DNA of 64,000 bases from an uncultured Paracoccaceae bacterium. Its GTDB lineage: Bacteria; Pseudomonadota; Alphaproteobacteria; Rhodobacterales; Rhodobacteraceae. Both the position numbers and the translations under genes were made by a program. The DNA lies in contig CANKYO010000003.1 of the NCBI GenBank assembly GCA_947488175.1, positions 310,001-374,000 on the forward strand. The letters run 5' to 3'. The notes under the pieces were generated by a model that ran no database searches, was not told where the DNA came from, and saw only the letters and a program-made list of their open reading frames with translations. Shown here piece after piece: positions 27,017 through 34,984 of this stretch. The stretch's first letter is position 1; each line of letters begins with the position of its first letter.

Positions 27017-27688
27017 ATGAATATTCTGTTGATCGAAGATGAGACACGTGTCGCAGATTTCTTGCGCCGCGGACTCTCCGGCGAAGGCTGGAATGTGCAG
27101 CATGCGCCTGACGGGGAAACCGGCATTGAGATGCTGTCGCAGGACAAGTTCGATGTTGTGCTGCTGGACCTTATGTTGCCAGGCATCAGTGGGCAGGATG
27201 TCTGCCGCAAACTGCGAGCGCGTCAGATCAAGACCCCCATCCTGATGCTGAGTGCACTGGACGCAACCGAAGAGCGGGTCGAAGGGCTTCGGATCGGGGC
27301 CGACGACTACCTGCCGAAACCGTTCGACTTTGATGAGCTGGTGGCACGCATCGAAAGTCTGCACCGGCGGGCAAATGGCTATGCCCAATCTGCCGAGGAA
27401 ACGACATTGCAGTTCGGCGACATCATTTTTGACCGGTTGTCTTATCGGGTCGAGGTGAGCGGCGAACAGGTCGAACTGTCGGCCAAGGAACGCGATATTC
27501 TGGTCCTGTTCCTGTCAAACCCCGGGCGGGTGCTGACACGCGAACGGATCTTGAACGCGGTCTGGGGCATGAACTCGGACCCACTGACGAATGTTGTTGA
27601 CGTCTATATCGGACGGCTGCGCCGCAAGTTGAGACAATGCGGCGATGTGATCACGACCTTGCGCAACGTGGGCTATCGCATCGGCTAG
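27017..27688 (+). CDS. OmpR-family response regulator
   Basis: The 223-residue protein starts at the ATG at 27017 after GGGGGTG; the TTG at 27005 is upstream of that site. The receiver domain has acidic Glu7/Asp8, phospho-acceptor Asp51 (LLDLMLPGISG), and Lys in LPKPFDFDEL. The C-terminal winged helix ends VYIGRLRRKLRQCGDVITTLRNVGYRIG. It is the probable partner of the kinase encoded just upstream. Targets may include the operon starting at 22499 and its own promoter, both preceded by direct repeats. A hairpin terminator follows 24 bases after the stop. Confidence 0.93.
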   Translation: MNILLIEDETRVADFLRRGLSGEGWNVQHAPDGETGIEMLSQDKFDVVLLDLMLPGISGQDVCRKLRARQIKTPILMLSALDATEERVEGLRIGADDYLPKPFDFDELVARIESLHRRANGYAQSAEETTLQFGDIIFDRLSYRVEVSGEQVELSAKERDILVLFLSNPGRVLTRERILNAVWGMNSDPLTNVVDVYIGRLRRKLRQCGDVITTLRNVGYRIG

Positions 27689-27712
27689 AAAATACCCGGC
27701 CACTCACGGCTG

Positions 27713-27740
27713 AACGGCGGCACCTATGGTGTCGCCGTTT
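27713..27740 (+). terminator. Terminator-like hairpin after the response regulator
   Basis: A 12-base stem (AACGGCGGCACC / GGTGTCGCCGTT) with one G-T wobble and a three-base loop is followed by a short run TTTC. The U-tract is weak, but the stem is strong and correctly placed. It separates the regulator from the Pho-box promoter. Confidence 0.6.
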
Positions 27741-27799
27741 CTATGTGCACGGCCTGCCAAAACGTCATTTTGCGGCGTTATGACAAAACCTTCATGCAC

Positions 27800-27817
27800 C
27801 TGTCATAAAACTGTCAT
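27800..27817 (+). promoter_or_regulatory. Pho box (PhoB binding site)
   Basis: CTGTCATAAAACTGTCAT is a full match to the 18-base Pho-box consensus (two CTGTCAT-type halves 11 bases apart). A looser third half, CTTCATG at 27790-27796, continues the pattern upstream. The site lies about 120 bases before the DUF4956 gene and should place the DUF4956-VTC pair under PhoB control during phosphate limitation. Confidence 0.8.
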
Positions 27818-27921
27818 CTTGGCGAAAGGCGCATGCCATTCGGCCCGATTATCTCTTCATCAAAACAAACGCGGCTGGTCGGGCGGTTCCCGGCGCACCG
27901 CAAGACATGAAGAGTGGAATG

Positions 27922-28491
27922 ATGACTGATTTTCTGGACCTTGGCGTCGTGATCCGCTTTGCGATCAATCTCTCCGCAATGACGGTGCTTATCTATGCGC
28001 TGTTCTACCCGCGCTACCGGGACAAGGAACTGGCAACCGCCGCATCGCTGTTTAACATCTTCGCGTTTGGGGTGCTTTCAATCCTCGGCTCCGTAGAATT
28101 CTCACTGGCTGCCGGTTTTGGCCTCTTCGCTATTCTGGCTCTGTTCACACTGCGCTCCGAACAGATCAGCAAGATCGAGATTACCTATTTCTTCGGGTCG
28201 GTCGCCCTCGCTGTGATTTGTTCGATCCAAGGCACGACACTGCCATTTGTGATCGTCGTGGTCGGGCTGGTGCTGTTGGGGGCCTTTGTCTTTGACCACC
28301 CTCGCATCCTCAAATCCGTCGACGGAATCAAAATCACGCTGGACAAGATCGAACATGACGCCCTGTCGGACCCGCAGAAAATGCGTACCGACCTGTCGGC
28401 AAGGCTGGGGGTCGAGGTCATGAGCTATCAGATTACCGCGCTCAACTACATCACCGATATGGCCCAGATCAACGTCTACTACCGCAAATAA
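27922..28491 (+). CDS. DUF4956 membrane protein
   Basis: The protein has 189 residues from the ATG at 27922; ATGs at 27907 and 27919 are alternatives, and AGAGTGGA lies just before. Four hydrophobic helices (for example FAINLSAMTVLIYALFYPRY and LAAGFGLFAILALFTLRSE) are followed by a soluble C-terminal domain of about 60 residues. The conserved FALFTLRSEQIS-like turn and length fit DUF4956, a family often encoded with VTC-type polyphosphate polymerases. The VTC gene follows 11 bases later. It may be the membrane channel or anchor for the polymerase; this is inferred from gene pairing. Confidence 0.85.
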   Translation: MTDFLDLGVVIRFAINLSAMTVLIYALFYPRYRDKELATAASLFNIFAFGVLSILGSVEFSLAAGFGLFAILALFTLRSEQISKIEITYFFGSVALAVICSIQGTTLPFVIVVVGLVLLGAFVFDHPRILKSVDGIKITLDKIEHDALSDPQKMRTDLSARLGVEVMSYQITALNYITDMAQINVYYRK

Positions 28492-28502
28492 ACAAGGGAA
28501 AA

Positions 28503-29315
28503 ATGACCATGGACACGCGAATTGCAGAATGTCTGTCGACCTTCGATACAATCTCTCTTGATGGGCTGAATGGCAAAGCCGCCATGCTGGAACGGCTGGA
28601 CAACAAATACATCGTCCCCGCAGCACGGCTGCTGCCGGTCTTCACGCAGTTTAGTGAGTTGTTTGATGTGCTTGAAATCGAGGGCAAGCGGGCATTCACC
28701 TATGCCACCAACTATTTCGACAATGAAGCCGCGCAATCCTACACCGACCACCATCAGGGGCGGCGCAAACGCTGTAAGGTCCGGATCCGGCACTATGTCG
28801 ACGCCGGGTTCAGCTATCTGGAGGTCAAGCTTAAGGACACCCGCAATGTCACCGTCAAAAAGCGGCTCAAACTGCCGCCATTCGCTAATGGGCTCTGCGA
28901 GGATGGCCGCGCATTCATCGATACCTGCCATACCGATCTTTACGGCGTACCGCTGGGGCGTGACCTGCAACCGGTCATCGGGATGGAATACGAACGGATC
29001 ACTCTTGTCGCCAAAGAAGGGGGCGAACGGATGACAATCGACACAAGGTTGCAGTTTCGCGCGGCCAATGTGGAACGGGATGCATCCGCCGATATGTTCA
29101 TTCTCGAAACCAAATCCGCGCGTGGCAACGGGATCGCCGACAAGATCCTGCGCAGCCATCACCTGCACCCCACGCGCAAATGCTCGAAATACTGCATCGG
29201 CATGGCCGCACTTGGTCAGGTGCAGCGGCACAACCTGTTTTTGCCCGCAATCCGGAAACTTGCGCTGATGGAGCAGCCCTTACGTTTCGCAAAAAAAACT
29301 GGGCTCGCAGCATAG
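28503..29315 (+). CDS. VTC-domain polyphosphate polymerase-like protein
   Basis: The 270-residue protein starts at the ATG five bases after AAGGGAAA. It carries the charged tunnel pattern of VTC/CYTH-type enzymes: LDNKYIVP, RRKRCKVRIRHY, YLEVKLKDTRNVTVKKRL, EYERITL, LETKS and KCSKYCIG. Catalytic Lys/Arg bind phosphate and Glu residues bind metal. VTC4 in yeast polymerises polyphosphate from ATP. Bacterial members are paired with DUF4956, as here. With the upstream Pho box this predicts phosphate-starvation-controlled polyphosphate chemistry. There is no SPX domain. Confidence 0.87.
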   Translation: MTMDTRIAECLSTFDTISLDGLNGKAAMLERLDNKYIVPAARLLPVFTQFSELFDVLEIEGKRAFTYATNYFDNEAAQSYTDHHQGRRKRCKVRIRHYVDAGFSYLEVKLKDTRNVTVKKRLKLPPFANGLCEDGRAFIDTCHTDLYGVPLGRDLQPVIGMEYERITLVAKEGGERMTIDTRLQFRAANVERDASADMFILETKSARGNGIADKILRSHHLHPTRKCSKYCIGMAALGQVQRHNLFLPAIRKLALMEQPLRFAKKTGLAA

Positions 29316-29328
29316 AACGGTTCAAATA

Positions 29329-29682
29329 CTATTGCAGTCGCAGGAACTGCGGATCGACGCGCCGCCAGAAATGCAGCAGATCCTCGGCGACAGATGGTGT
29401 CTGGCCCATAGATTGGACGGCATGCACATCTGCCGAAATCAGAGCCGACAGCCTGTAGCCAAGCGGGATGACCGGATCCTCGGTCGCGGCTTCACGAAAG
29501 CTGTCTTCGATCGCTTCTGTCGCGGAGGTAACCGCGTAGACCAGCGCCAAAGCGGGCTGGTCGGGCCAGCGTTCTGCCAGATTGCGCACCATTGCCTGTT
29601 TGCGTTGGGTGTTGCCGGACAACATCTCTTCCATCACAAACTCGATCATCTGATCCAAAGGGGCCGTACGTTCGGTCGCCAT
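29329..29682 (-). CDS. Hypothetical protein, 117 residues
   Basis: I do not recognise the family. The protein is helical and soluble, with a conserved-looking sequence MIEFVMEEMLSGNTQRKQAM, then ERWPDQPALALVYAVTSATE. No signal peptide or cysteines are present. The start is supported by GGTGAAAG directly before the ATG. It is convergent with the VTC gene, only 13 bases away, and lies downstream of lacI in the same direction across a 202-base gap that contains two palindromes. Confidence 0.65.
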   Translation of the reverse strand: MATERTAPLDQMIEFVMEEMLSGNTQRKQAMVRNLAERWPDQPALALVYAVTSATEAIEDSFREAATEDPVIPLGYRLSALISADVHAVQSMGQTPSVAEDLLHFWRRVDPQFLRLQ

Positions 29683-29703
29683 CTTTCACCCGTCTACTCA
29701 ATC

Positions 29704-29800
29704 AACACACAGGAGGTGTGTTCTACCAGATTTTGCGGCCAAGTCCCGCGTTTCGTAAAATCTTAATCAATATGGAAAGGATGACGTTAAACATATGTTT
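29704..29800. promoter_or_regulatory. Two palindromes in the lacI-hypothetical gene gap
   Basis: AACACAC / GTGTGTT with a five-base centre lies at 29704-29722, and a perfect 12-base palindrome AAACATATGTTT lies at 29789-29800. Both are upstream of the 117-residue gene and downstream of lacI. They may be operators for it, perhaps for the LacI protein next door. The remainder of the gap (29683-29884) is AT-rich with no gene. Confidence 0.35.
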
Positions 29801-29884
29801 TGTATAGCGAATTGCGACCGCCCTATGCAAGCTTCGCAGAGTCCGGCCCGCATCTGATTGAATGTTGCAAAGGCGTGACGCGCC

Positions 29885-30910
29885 CTAGTTGCAGCGCAGC
29901 GTATCGCCCGGCTGCAGCTTTGGCTCCAGCTTGACGATCGGGTTATCTGACATCGTTTCACCTGCGTTTCGCGCAGCAATGATCCGGGCTGCCTTGACGC
30001 CAATCTCCCGCCGACAGGCATCCATGGTGGCCAGTCGTTTCGGCAGGCCGTCCAACAGCTCGACCCCGTTGAACCCGGCCAACCCGATCTGACCGGGCAC
30101 ATCAACACCCTTTTCCAGAAGGTAGAGCAACCCGCCCGCCCCGATCATGTCGTTCGAGTAGTAAAGAAAGTCGAGGTCCGGGGTCCGTTCGATCATCTTG
30201 GCTGTCATCTCCCGGCCCTTGGCAAGGGCCGATCCGCCGGAATAGAACTCCTGATCGGCAATCTCGATCCCGGCCTTGGCCAGTGTCCGGGTGAACCCTT
30301 CGAACCGTTTACGTGCCCGGTGATCCAGCGGCATCTTGGTGCCCATGAAACCGATGCGCTTGTACCCGGCGGTGATGATTTCCTCGGCCATGATCCGGCC
30401 CGCCCGCCGGTGTGAAATACCCACGCAGGCGTCAATAGGTTCACCGTCGATATCCATGATCTCGACCACCGGAATGCCCGACTGACGCAGCATCGCCTGC
30501 GAGGCATCGGAATGTTCCAGCCCGGCAATGATCACGCCTGACGGCCGCCAGGACAGCATCTCGAACAGGACCTTTTCTTCTTTCTCGGGCATATAGTCAG
30601 TCACACCGACGACCGGCTGCAGTTCGGTATCCTCCAGCGTTTCCGATATGCCTGACAAGACCTCTGGGAATACCATGTTGCCGAGCGACGGGATGATCAC
30701 AGCGACCAGATTGACCCGTTGGGACGCGAGCGCACCAGCGATTTTGTTGGGTACATAGCCCAGCCGCTTGGCCGCATCCTGGACCTTCTGGCGCGTCGCC
30801 TCGCTCACATCGCCCTTGTTGCGCAATACCCGGCTGACCGTCATTTCACTGACCCCCGAGGCTTCGGAAACATCGCGGAGCGTGAGCGGGCGTTTGATCT
30901 GTCGGGTCAA
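29885..30910 (-). CDS. LacI-family transcriptional regulator
   Basis: The 341-residue protein has a helix-turn-helix at about residues 10-35 (TLRDVSEASGVSEMTVSRVL), the hinge helix ending NKIAGALAS, and a periplasmic-binding-protein-like effector domain (VNLVAVIIPSLGNMVFPEVLSG). It resembles the GntR/gluconate branch of the family. No sugar transport or catabolic genes are adjacent, so the target operon must be elsewhere or small. A hairpin (ATGCCCA / TGGGCAT, 30968-30985) lies about 60 bases before the start and could be its own operator. Confidence 0.9.
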   Translation of the reverse strand: MTRQIKRPLTLRDVSEASGVSEMTVSRVLRNKGDVSEATRQKVQDAAKRLGYVPNKIAGALASQRVNLVAVIIPSLGNMVFPEVLSGISETLEDTELQPVVGVTDYMPEKEEKVLFEMLSWRPSGVIIAGLEHSDASQAMLRQSGIPVVEIMDIDGEPIDACVGISHRRAGRIMAEEIITAGYKRIGFMGTKMPLDHRARKRFEGFTRTLAKAGIEIADQEFYSGGSALAKGREMTAKMIERTPDLDFLYYSNDMIGAGGLLYLLEKGVDVPGQIGLAGFNGVELLDGLPKRLATMDACRREIGVKAARIIAARNAGETMSDNPIVKLEPKLQPGDTLRCN

Positions 30911-31000
30911 GGGGCGATCCTGCTGTTCGTCCCGTCATTGTTAACGGCCCTTTGGCCCGTTGACCAGATGCCCAAAGGTGGGCATTGAATGGTCTGGCGT

Positions 31001-31077
31001 GGCCCCGTGGCTCAACTGGATAGAGCAGCCCCCTCCTAAGGGGCAGGTTGCAGGTTCGAATCCTGCCGGGGCCGCCA
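31001..31077 (+). tRNA. tRNA-Arg (anticodon CCT)
   Basis: The 77-base cloverleaf has acceptor arms GGCCCCG / CGGGGCC, a D arm GCTC...GAGC, an anticodon stem GCCCC/GGGGC with loop CTCCTAA (anticodon CCT, reading AGG), a T arm GCAGG-TTCGAAT-CCTGC, discriminator G and an encoded CCA. tRNA-Arg(CCT) genes are common integration sites, but no integrase or flanking repeat is seen here. The following gap to 31344 holds no recognisable gene. Confidence 0.95.
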
Positions 31078-31344
31078 GAACTCCGGCGTGTCAACAGGCA
31101 AGTATATTAGTGGCGTTTTCATATATGGAATGATTGCGGCGCTACAGTATTTGTCCTATGTTCGGCTGATTGACCATATACCCTGGCTTGGAAGGGCATC
31201 CTCCTTGTCTGACCTCAACTCTGACTGTCAAGCATTCCATTTGTTGTAAAACAGACGACCGAAGTCGCGTCTCGATGGTTCATCTTGTTGGAATAAGGTA
31301 GGAATTCGGATGCACCCTGGCAGGACTGTGCTGCTATTAGTTCA

Positions 31345-32328
31345 TCAGTGCGCCAGATTACTATTTGTGAACCATGTGGAAACGTCTGGTATCGTGTCCA
31401 GTGGTTGGCTGTTTTCGTCGCGCAGGATATTTGCATCGAACAGGAATCGGTTGATGCTCTCCATCTTCTCGTCGTCGATGAGACCAACGGGTTCCCCCGA
31501 CTCCTGAAGATATCCGCCCGCGACCAGTGCCTCCATTGAGGCATGAACGAGCGCCGGGTTTGGCAGCATACCGGCAGTTTCAGCGATCAGGATATCGGCG
31601 GCCAGCGCCGGGTTGTTTTGGGCAAATTCATATCCACGCTGCGTTGCCTGAACAAAAACGCGCGCGGCATCCGGGTTTGCGGCCAGCCACGCGCTGTTGC
31701 CACCCAGCAGCGTTGTGTGCTGATCGGGCACACCGTAATCAGCATAGCGAAAGGCGCGTTGCGGCCGGTCCAGCAGGACCGAGTTCACGCCTTCCCAGGT
31801 GCTGATCTCAAGCGTGAAATCGACACGGCCATTGGCCAGCGCTTCATAGGCCGAGGTTCCCAGCGTTACCGTATCAAATACGCCTTCGCCTCCGTCATTG
31901 CGGATAATGGTTGAAATCAGCGCTTCCTCCCACGCGCTGCCGAAGCCTGCGTAGATCATGCCGTCCAGATCAGCCGGGCGCTGAATATCGTCACGCTCGC
32001 CATTGAAGACCAATTGCCCGGTTTCATGCTGCACAATCGCCATCACGGCGGTCATATCCGCCCCGGTGGCGCGCTGGGTGTGAAAACCAACAGCGCTCAG
32101 AATGCCGAATTCCGCGATGCCGGTCGCAACCAGTGCCCCGGATGAGGTATCGGTATAGGGCAGGATATCGACATCAAGACCGGCGTCGTCGAACCAGCCT
32201 TTCGCCTGTGCCACATACAGGCCCACATGGTTTGTATTGGGTGTCCAGTCGAGCGCGACGCTGAGCTTTTCCTGCGCCATGGCGGGAAGGGCGGCACAGG
32301 AAAATGCGGCTGTGATCAGGTGTTTCAT
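31345..32328 (-). CDS. thiY: Thiamine-precursor ABC transporter substrate-binding protein (ThiY-like)
   Basis: The 327-residue protein has a signal peptide (MKHLITAAFSCAALPAMAQ). The mature start LSVALDWTPNTNHVGLYVAQ is the hallmark of the ThiY/NMT1-THI5-like family that binds pyrimidine (HMP or its formyl precursor) moieties. It is the last gene of the ykoF-thiX-thiZ-thiY operon, and its ATG overlaps the ATPase stop by one base. It should work with the permease and ATPase to salvage thiamine precursors. Confidence 0.88.
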   Translation of the reverse strand: MKHLITAAFSCAALPAMAQEKLSVALDWTPNTNHVGLYVAQAKGWFDDAGLDVDILPYTDTSSGALVATGIAEFGILSAVGFHTQRATGADMTAVMAIVQHETGQLVFNGERDDIQRPADLDGMIYAGFGSAWEEALISTIIRNDGGEGVFDTVTLGTSAYEALANGRVDFTLEISTWEGVNSVLLDRPQRAFRYADYGVPDQHTTLLGGNSAWLAANPDAARVFVQATQRGYEFAQNNPALAADILIAETAGMLPNPALVHASMEALVAGGYLQESGEPVGLIDDEKMESINRFLFDANILRDENSQPLDTIPDVSTWFTNSNLAH

Positions 32329-33080
32329 CAGGTTTCTCCGGTTTGGTTGAGTAATATGTCCAGCAGATGCGCCTCGAGCGCATGTGCCTCTGTCGTGATC
32401 GGCTGCCCAAGGCGTGGGCGCTGTGCGGGGACCGCGATTTCGGCGCGGATGCAGGCAGGCCGGGGTGACAGGACGTAGATCCTGTCAGACAGGGCCACGG
32501 CCTCGCGCACGTCATGGGTAATCAGCAGCGTCGTCCAGCGTGCAGTACGCCAGCGTTCTTCGAACCATGTCTGCATCTGGGTCCGGGTCAGCGCATCAAG
32601 CGCGCCAAAGGGTTCATCAAGAAGCTGCACGGGCTGGCCTTGCACCACGGTGCGCAAGAGTGCTGCGCGCTGACGCATGCCACCTGACAGCTGGGCCGGG
32701 TAGTGCCGTTCGAAACCCGCCAACCCGAAATCATCCAAGAGCGGCAAAACCCGTTCGCGCGCTGCCCTGCGGGTAAAGCCCCGCACCTCTAACCCCAAGG
32801 TCAGATTATCCAGAACCCGGCACCATGGCAGCAGGGCGTCGCGCTGGGGCATGAAGGCAAAGCGCTGCGGGTTTTCGGCAAGGGGATTGCCGTCATATGT
32901 CACGTGACCCGCATCCTGGGTCAGGACCCCGGTGAGCAGCCGAAAGATCGTCGATTTGCCTGCACCTGATGGCCCCAGAAGCGTAACAAACTCGCCGTTG
33001 TTCAGGTGCAGGCTGATATCGTCCAGCACCGGGGTCTCACCCAGCGACAGGCGAATATTCTGCATGCTCAGCACCGTCAT
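32328..33080 (-). CDS. thiZ: Thiamine-precursor ABC transporter ATPase (ThiZ-like)
   Basis: The 250-residue protein shows Walker A GPSGAGKST, Q-loop FMPQRDALLPW, signature LSGGMRQRAALLR, Walker B VQLLDEPFGALDALTR and an H-loop (LLITHDVREAVAL). It belongs to the nitrate/taurine/thiamine (NitT/TauT) importer class. The start overlaps the permease stop as ATGA. It energises the uptake system encoded by the flanking genes. Confidence 0.9.
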   Translation of the reverse strand: MTVLSMQNIRLSLGETPVLDDISLHLNNGEFVTLLGPSGAGKSTIFRLLTGVLTQDAGHVTYDGNPLAENPQRFAFMPQRDALLPWCRVLDNLTLGLEVRGFTRRAARERVLPLLDDFGLAGFERHYPAQLSGGMRQRAALLRTVVQGQPVQLLDEPFGALDALTRTQMQTWFEERWRTARWTTLLITHDVREAVALSDRIYVLSPRPACIRAEIAVPAQRPRLGQPITTEAHALEAHLLDILLNQTGET

Positions 33081-33865
33081 GCGCCGTCCCCGTGGTCGCG
33101 CCAGCGCAGGACCGCGCGCTGTATCAGCGCGGTGCAGGTAAACAAAATCAGGGTGAGTAAGGAGCTGATCACAACGGCTGCCAGTACAAGATCGGGCCGA
33201 AAACTGTTTTTCGCGTTCAGGATGACGATCCCCAGACCGGCACGCGCCCCCACATATTCCGCAAAGATCGCGGCCACGACCGCGTAGGTGATCGAGATCC
33301 GCAGCCCGGCAAAGAAATAGGGCATCGCCGAAGGCAATCGCGCACGTCGGAAAATGACGCGGCGTGTGGCCCCCATGGACCGCAGCAGGTTTTCAATCTC
33401 CGGATCGGTTGCGGCATAACCGTCCACCAGGGCGACCAGCATCGGAAAGAATGTCACCAGCGCGACCAGCAGGACCTTCGGTGTCAGATCGAAGCCGAAC
33501 CAGAGCACCACCAAAGGTGCGATGGCGACGAGGGGCAATGTCTGACTGACAACAAAGATCGGGAACAAGGCCCGCCGCACCCGTGGCATGAAATCCAGCA
33601 TGATCGACAGCCCGAAGGCTACGGTGAGGGACAGCGCGAACCCCGCAAAAGTCGCCCGCAGGGTGGGGATCGTGTTGTCCCACAGCATCGTCCGGTTCAG
33701 CACGATCTGGCTCAACACCCGCGACGGTGCAGGCAGCATCAGGGGCGAAATCCCCGACAGGCGGACATAAACTTCCCAGATCAGAAAGGCGCTAAGCAGG
33801 CTGAGTGCGGCAGGAATGCCGCGGGCCAGCCCTCCGCCGGGATGGCGGGGCAGGGGTTGTACCAT
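33077..33865 (-). CDS. thiX: Thiamine-precursor ABC transporter permease (ThiX-like)
   Basis: The 262-residue integral membrane protein has about six helices and the EAA-type cytoplasmic loop region (LLRSMGATRRVIFRRARLPSA) that docks the ATPase. It belongs to the SsuC/TauC-like permease group. It begins four bases after the YkoF-like gene and ends overlapping the ATPase gene, so it is in the riboswitch-controlled operon. Assignment to thiamine precursors comes from the binding protein and riboswitch. Confidence 0.88.
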   Translation of the reverse strand: MVQPLPRHPGGGLARGIPAALSLLSAFLIWEVYVRLSGISPLMLPAPSRVLSQIVLNRTMLWDNTIPTLRATFAGFALSLTVAFGLSIMLDFMPRVRRALFPIFVVSQTLPLVAIAPLVVLWFGFDLTPKVLLVALVTFFPMLVALVDGYAATDPEIENLLRSMGATRRVIFRRARLPSAMPYFFAGLRISITYAVVAAIFAEYVGARAGLGIVILNAKNSFRPDLVLAAVVISSLLTLILFTCTALIQRAVLRWRDHGDGA

Positions 33866-33869
33866 GGGA

Positions 33870-34478
33870 TCAGTGCTTGCTTGGGCTGTTTGCGGATACC
33901 GTCAGGTCAATCGTGGTATGTCCATTCGGTGGCCCGAACTGGCAGAATGCCTGCTCAAGCGTGGCAAAGACCTGGCCTGCATCCCCGGTCAGCCGGGTGC
34001 AGAAATTCTTGGACCGGTCAAACGTGCCGCTTTGTTTGAGGAAATCAATGCAGCCCATGATTTCCTCCATGTGATCACCCGCGCCCATGACATAAAGCGA
34101 AAACTGCGCATCGGCAGACTGATCCGTTTTGACGGCGCCAGGCAGTGCAGAAAGGGCGGTCTTCTGGCGTGATGCCAAGGGTTCTGATGGATTGGCCATC
34201 GCGTCGGTCCGGCAGATCGGATCATCGGGTTCGCCGGGACACCCGCGCGACAGGGTCGCCCGCAACACGATATGATGGCCGGACCGGGCAGCAGCGACAT
34301 AAAGATCGCGCAGGGCGGGAAACAGGACCTCGGGCGGGCCGACTATCAGGGTCGAGATATCATCAGTTTCGATGCGCAGCCTGTCGCGCCAGGGTTCAAG
34401 TGCATTGAGTGAAGAGAGAATGGTGTCGATGAACCCATCGGTCATCGGGTAAAGAGAGACTTGCGCGCCTGCAAACAT
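33870..34478 (-). CDS. ykoF: YkoF-family thiamine/HMP-binding protein
   Basis: The protein has 202 residues from the ATG at 34478, seven bases after AAGGAGG. Two homologous halves are visible: GAQVSLYPMTDGFIDTILSS near the start and AQFSLYVMGAGDHMEEIMGC after about residue 118. This matches the tandem ferredoxin-like fold of YkoF, which binds hydroxymethylpyrimidine/thiamine in the cytoplasm. It is the first gene under the TPP riboswitch and precedes the ABC transporter genes. A longer reading from 34586 runs through the riboswitch and is rejected. Confidence 0.85.
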   Translation of the reverse strand: MFAGAQVSLYPMTDGFIDTILSSLNALEPWRDRLRIETDDISTLIVGPPEVLFPALRDLYVAAARSGHHIVLRATLSRGCPGEPDDPICRTDAMANPSEPLASRQKTALSALPGAVKTDQSADAQFSLYVMGAGDHMEEIMGCIDFLKQSGTFDRSKNFCTRLTGDAGQVFATLEQAFCQFGPPNGHTTIDLTVSANSPSKH

Positions 34479-34489
34479 TTCTGTCCTCC

Positions 34490-34582
34490 TTGCTACGCTG
34501 GCATTATCCAGATCAGCTTTGAGGGTCCGCAGGCTTTGCACCCGCATCTCAGCCACGGCAATACGCGGCACCCCTGAGTAAC
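34490..34582 (-). ncRNA. TPP (THI-box) riboswitch
   Basis: On the minus strand the conserved TPP aptamer elements occur in order: ACTCAGGGGTGCC, GGCTGAGATG, a central ACCC, then CTGATCTGGATAATGCCAGC and GTAGCAAGG. The ribosome binding site AAGGAGG (34485-34491) directly follows the closing strand, and the YkoF start is seven bases further. Control is therefore probably at translation initiation, by masking that site. There is no obvious terminator stem before the gene. Confidence 0.95.
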
Positions 34583-34742
34583 CCAAGCTTGAGTCGATTA
34601 GCGCCGGAACGCAAGCGGAAAGCGCTGCGTCTTGTCAAAACCCGGTATTCTTTGCCAACGCTTCAATCGACGAATGTGCTAGGAGTACGAGCAAACCCAA
34701 GCGTTCGCCAAGTCGGTATCAAATACTGTGCTGAAGGAAAAA

Positions 34743-34829
34743 TGGTGCCCAGGAGAGGACTCGAACCTCCACGTCCATACAGACACCAGCACCTGAAGCT
34801 GGCGCGTCTACCAATTCCGCCACCTGGGC
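34743..34829 (-). tRNA. tRNA-Leu (anticodon CAG)
   Basis: The 87-base class II tRNA has acceptor arms GCCCAGG / CCTGGGC, an anticodon stem CCAGC / GCTGG enclosing TTCAGGT (anticodon CAG, reading CUG), a long variable arm, T arm GGAGG-TTCGAGT-CCTCT, discriminator A and encoded CCA. It is divergent from the NDUFA9-like gene. The 34587-34742 stretch upstream of the riboswitch holds only its promoter. Confidence 0.95.
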
Positions 34830-34984
34830 AGGTCACGTGGCGCGGGATGTAAGGGGGGTTTGAGCCTCTGTCAACGGGATTCGTCCTCAAAAACGTGCTG
34901 TGTCCGCAGGTCGTTTCGGATTGCGCCTTGTCTGGCCAATGGTGGCCGGGTAAACCCGGTCCGAACCTGTAATGAGGCCTGCCC

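Noticed and set aside
31001..34829. Integration hot spot at the tRNA-Arg and tRNA-Leu genes
   Set aside because: No integrase, no duplicated tRNA 3' end and no compositional break are visible near either tRNA.
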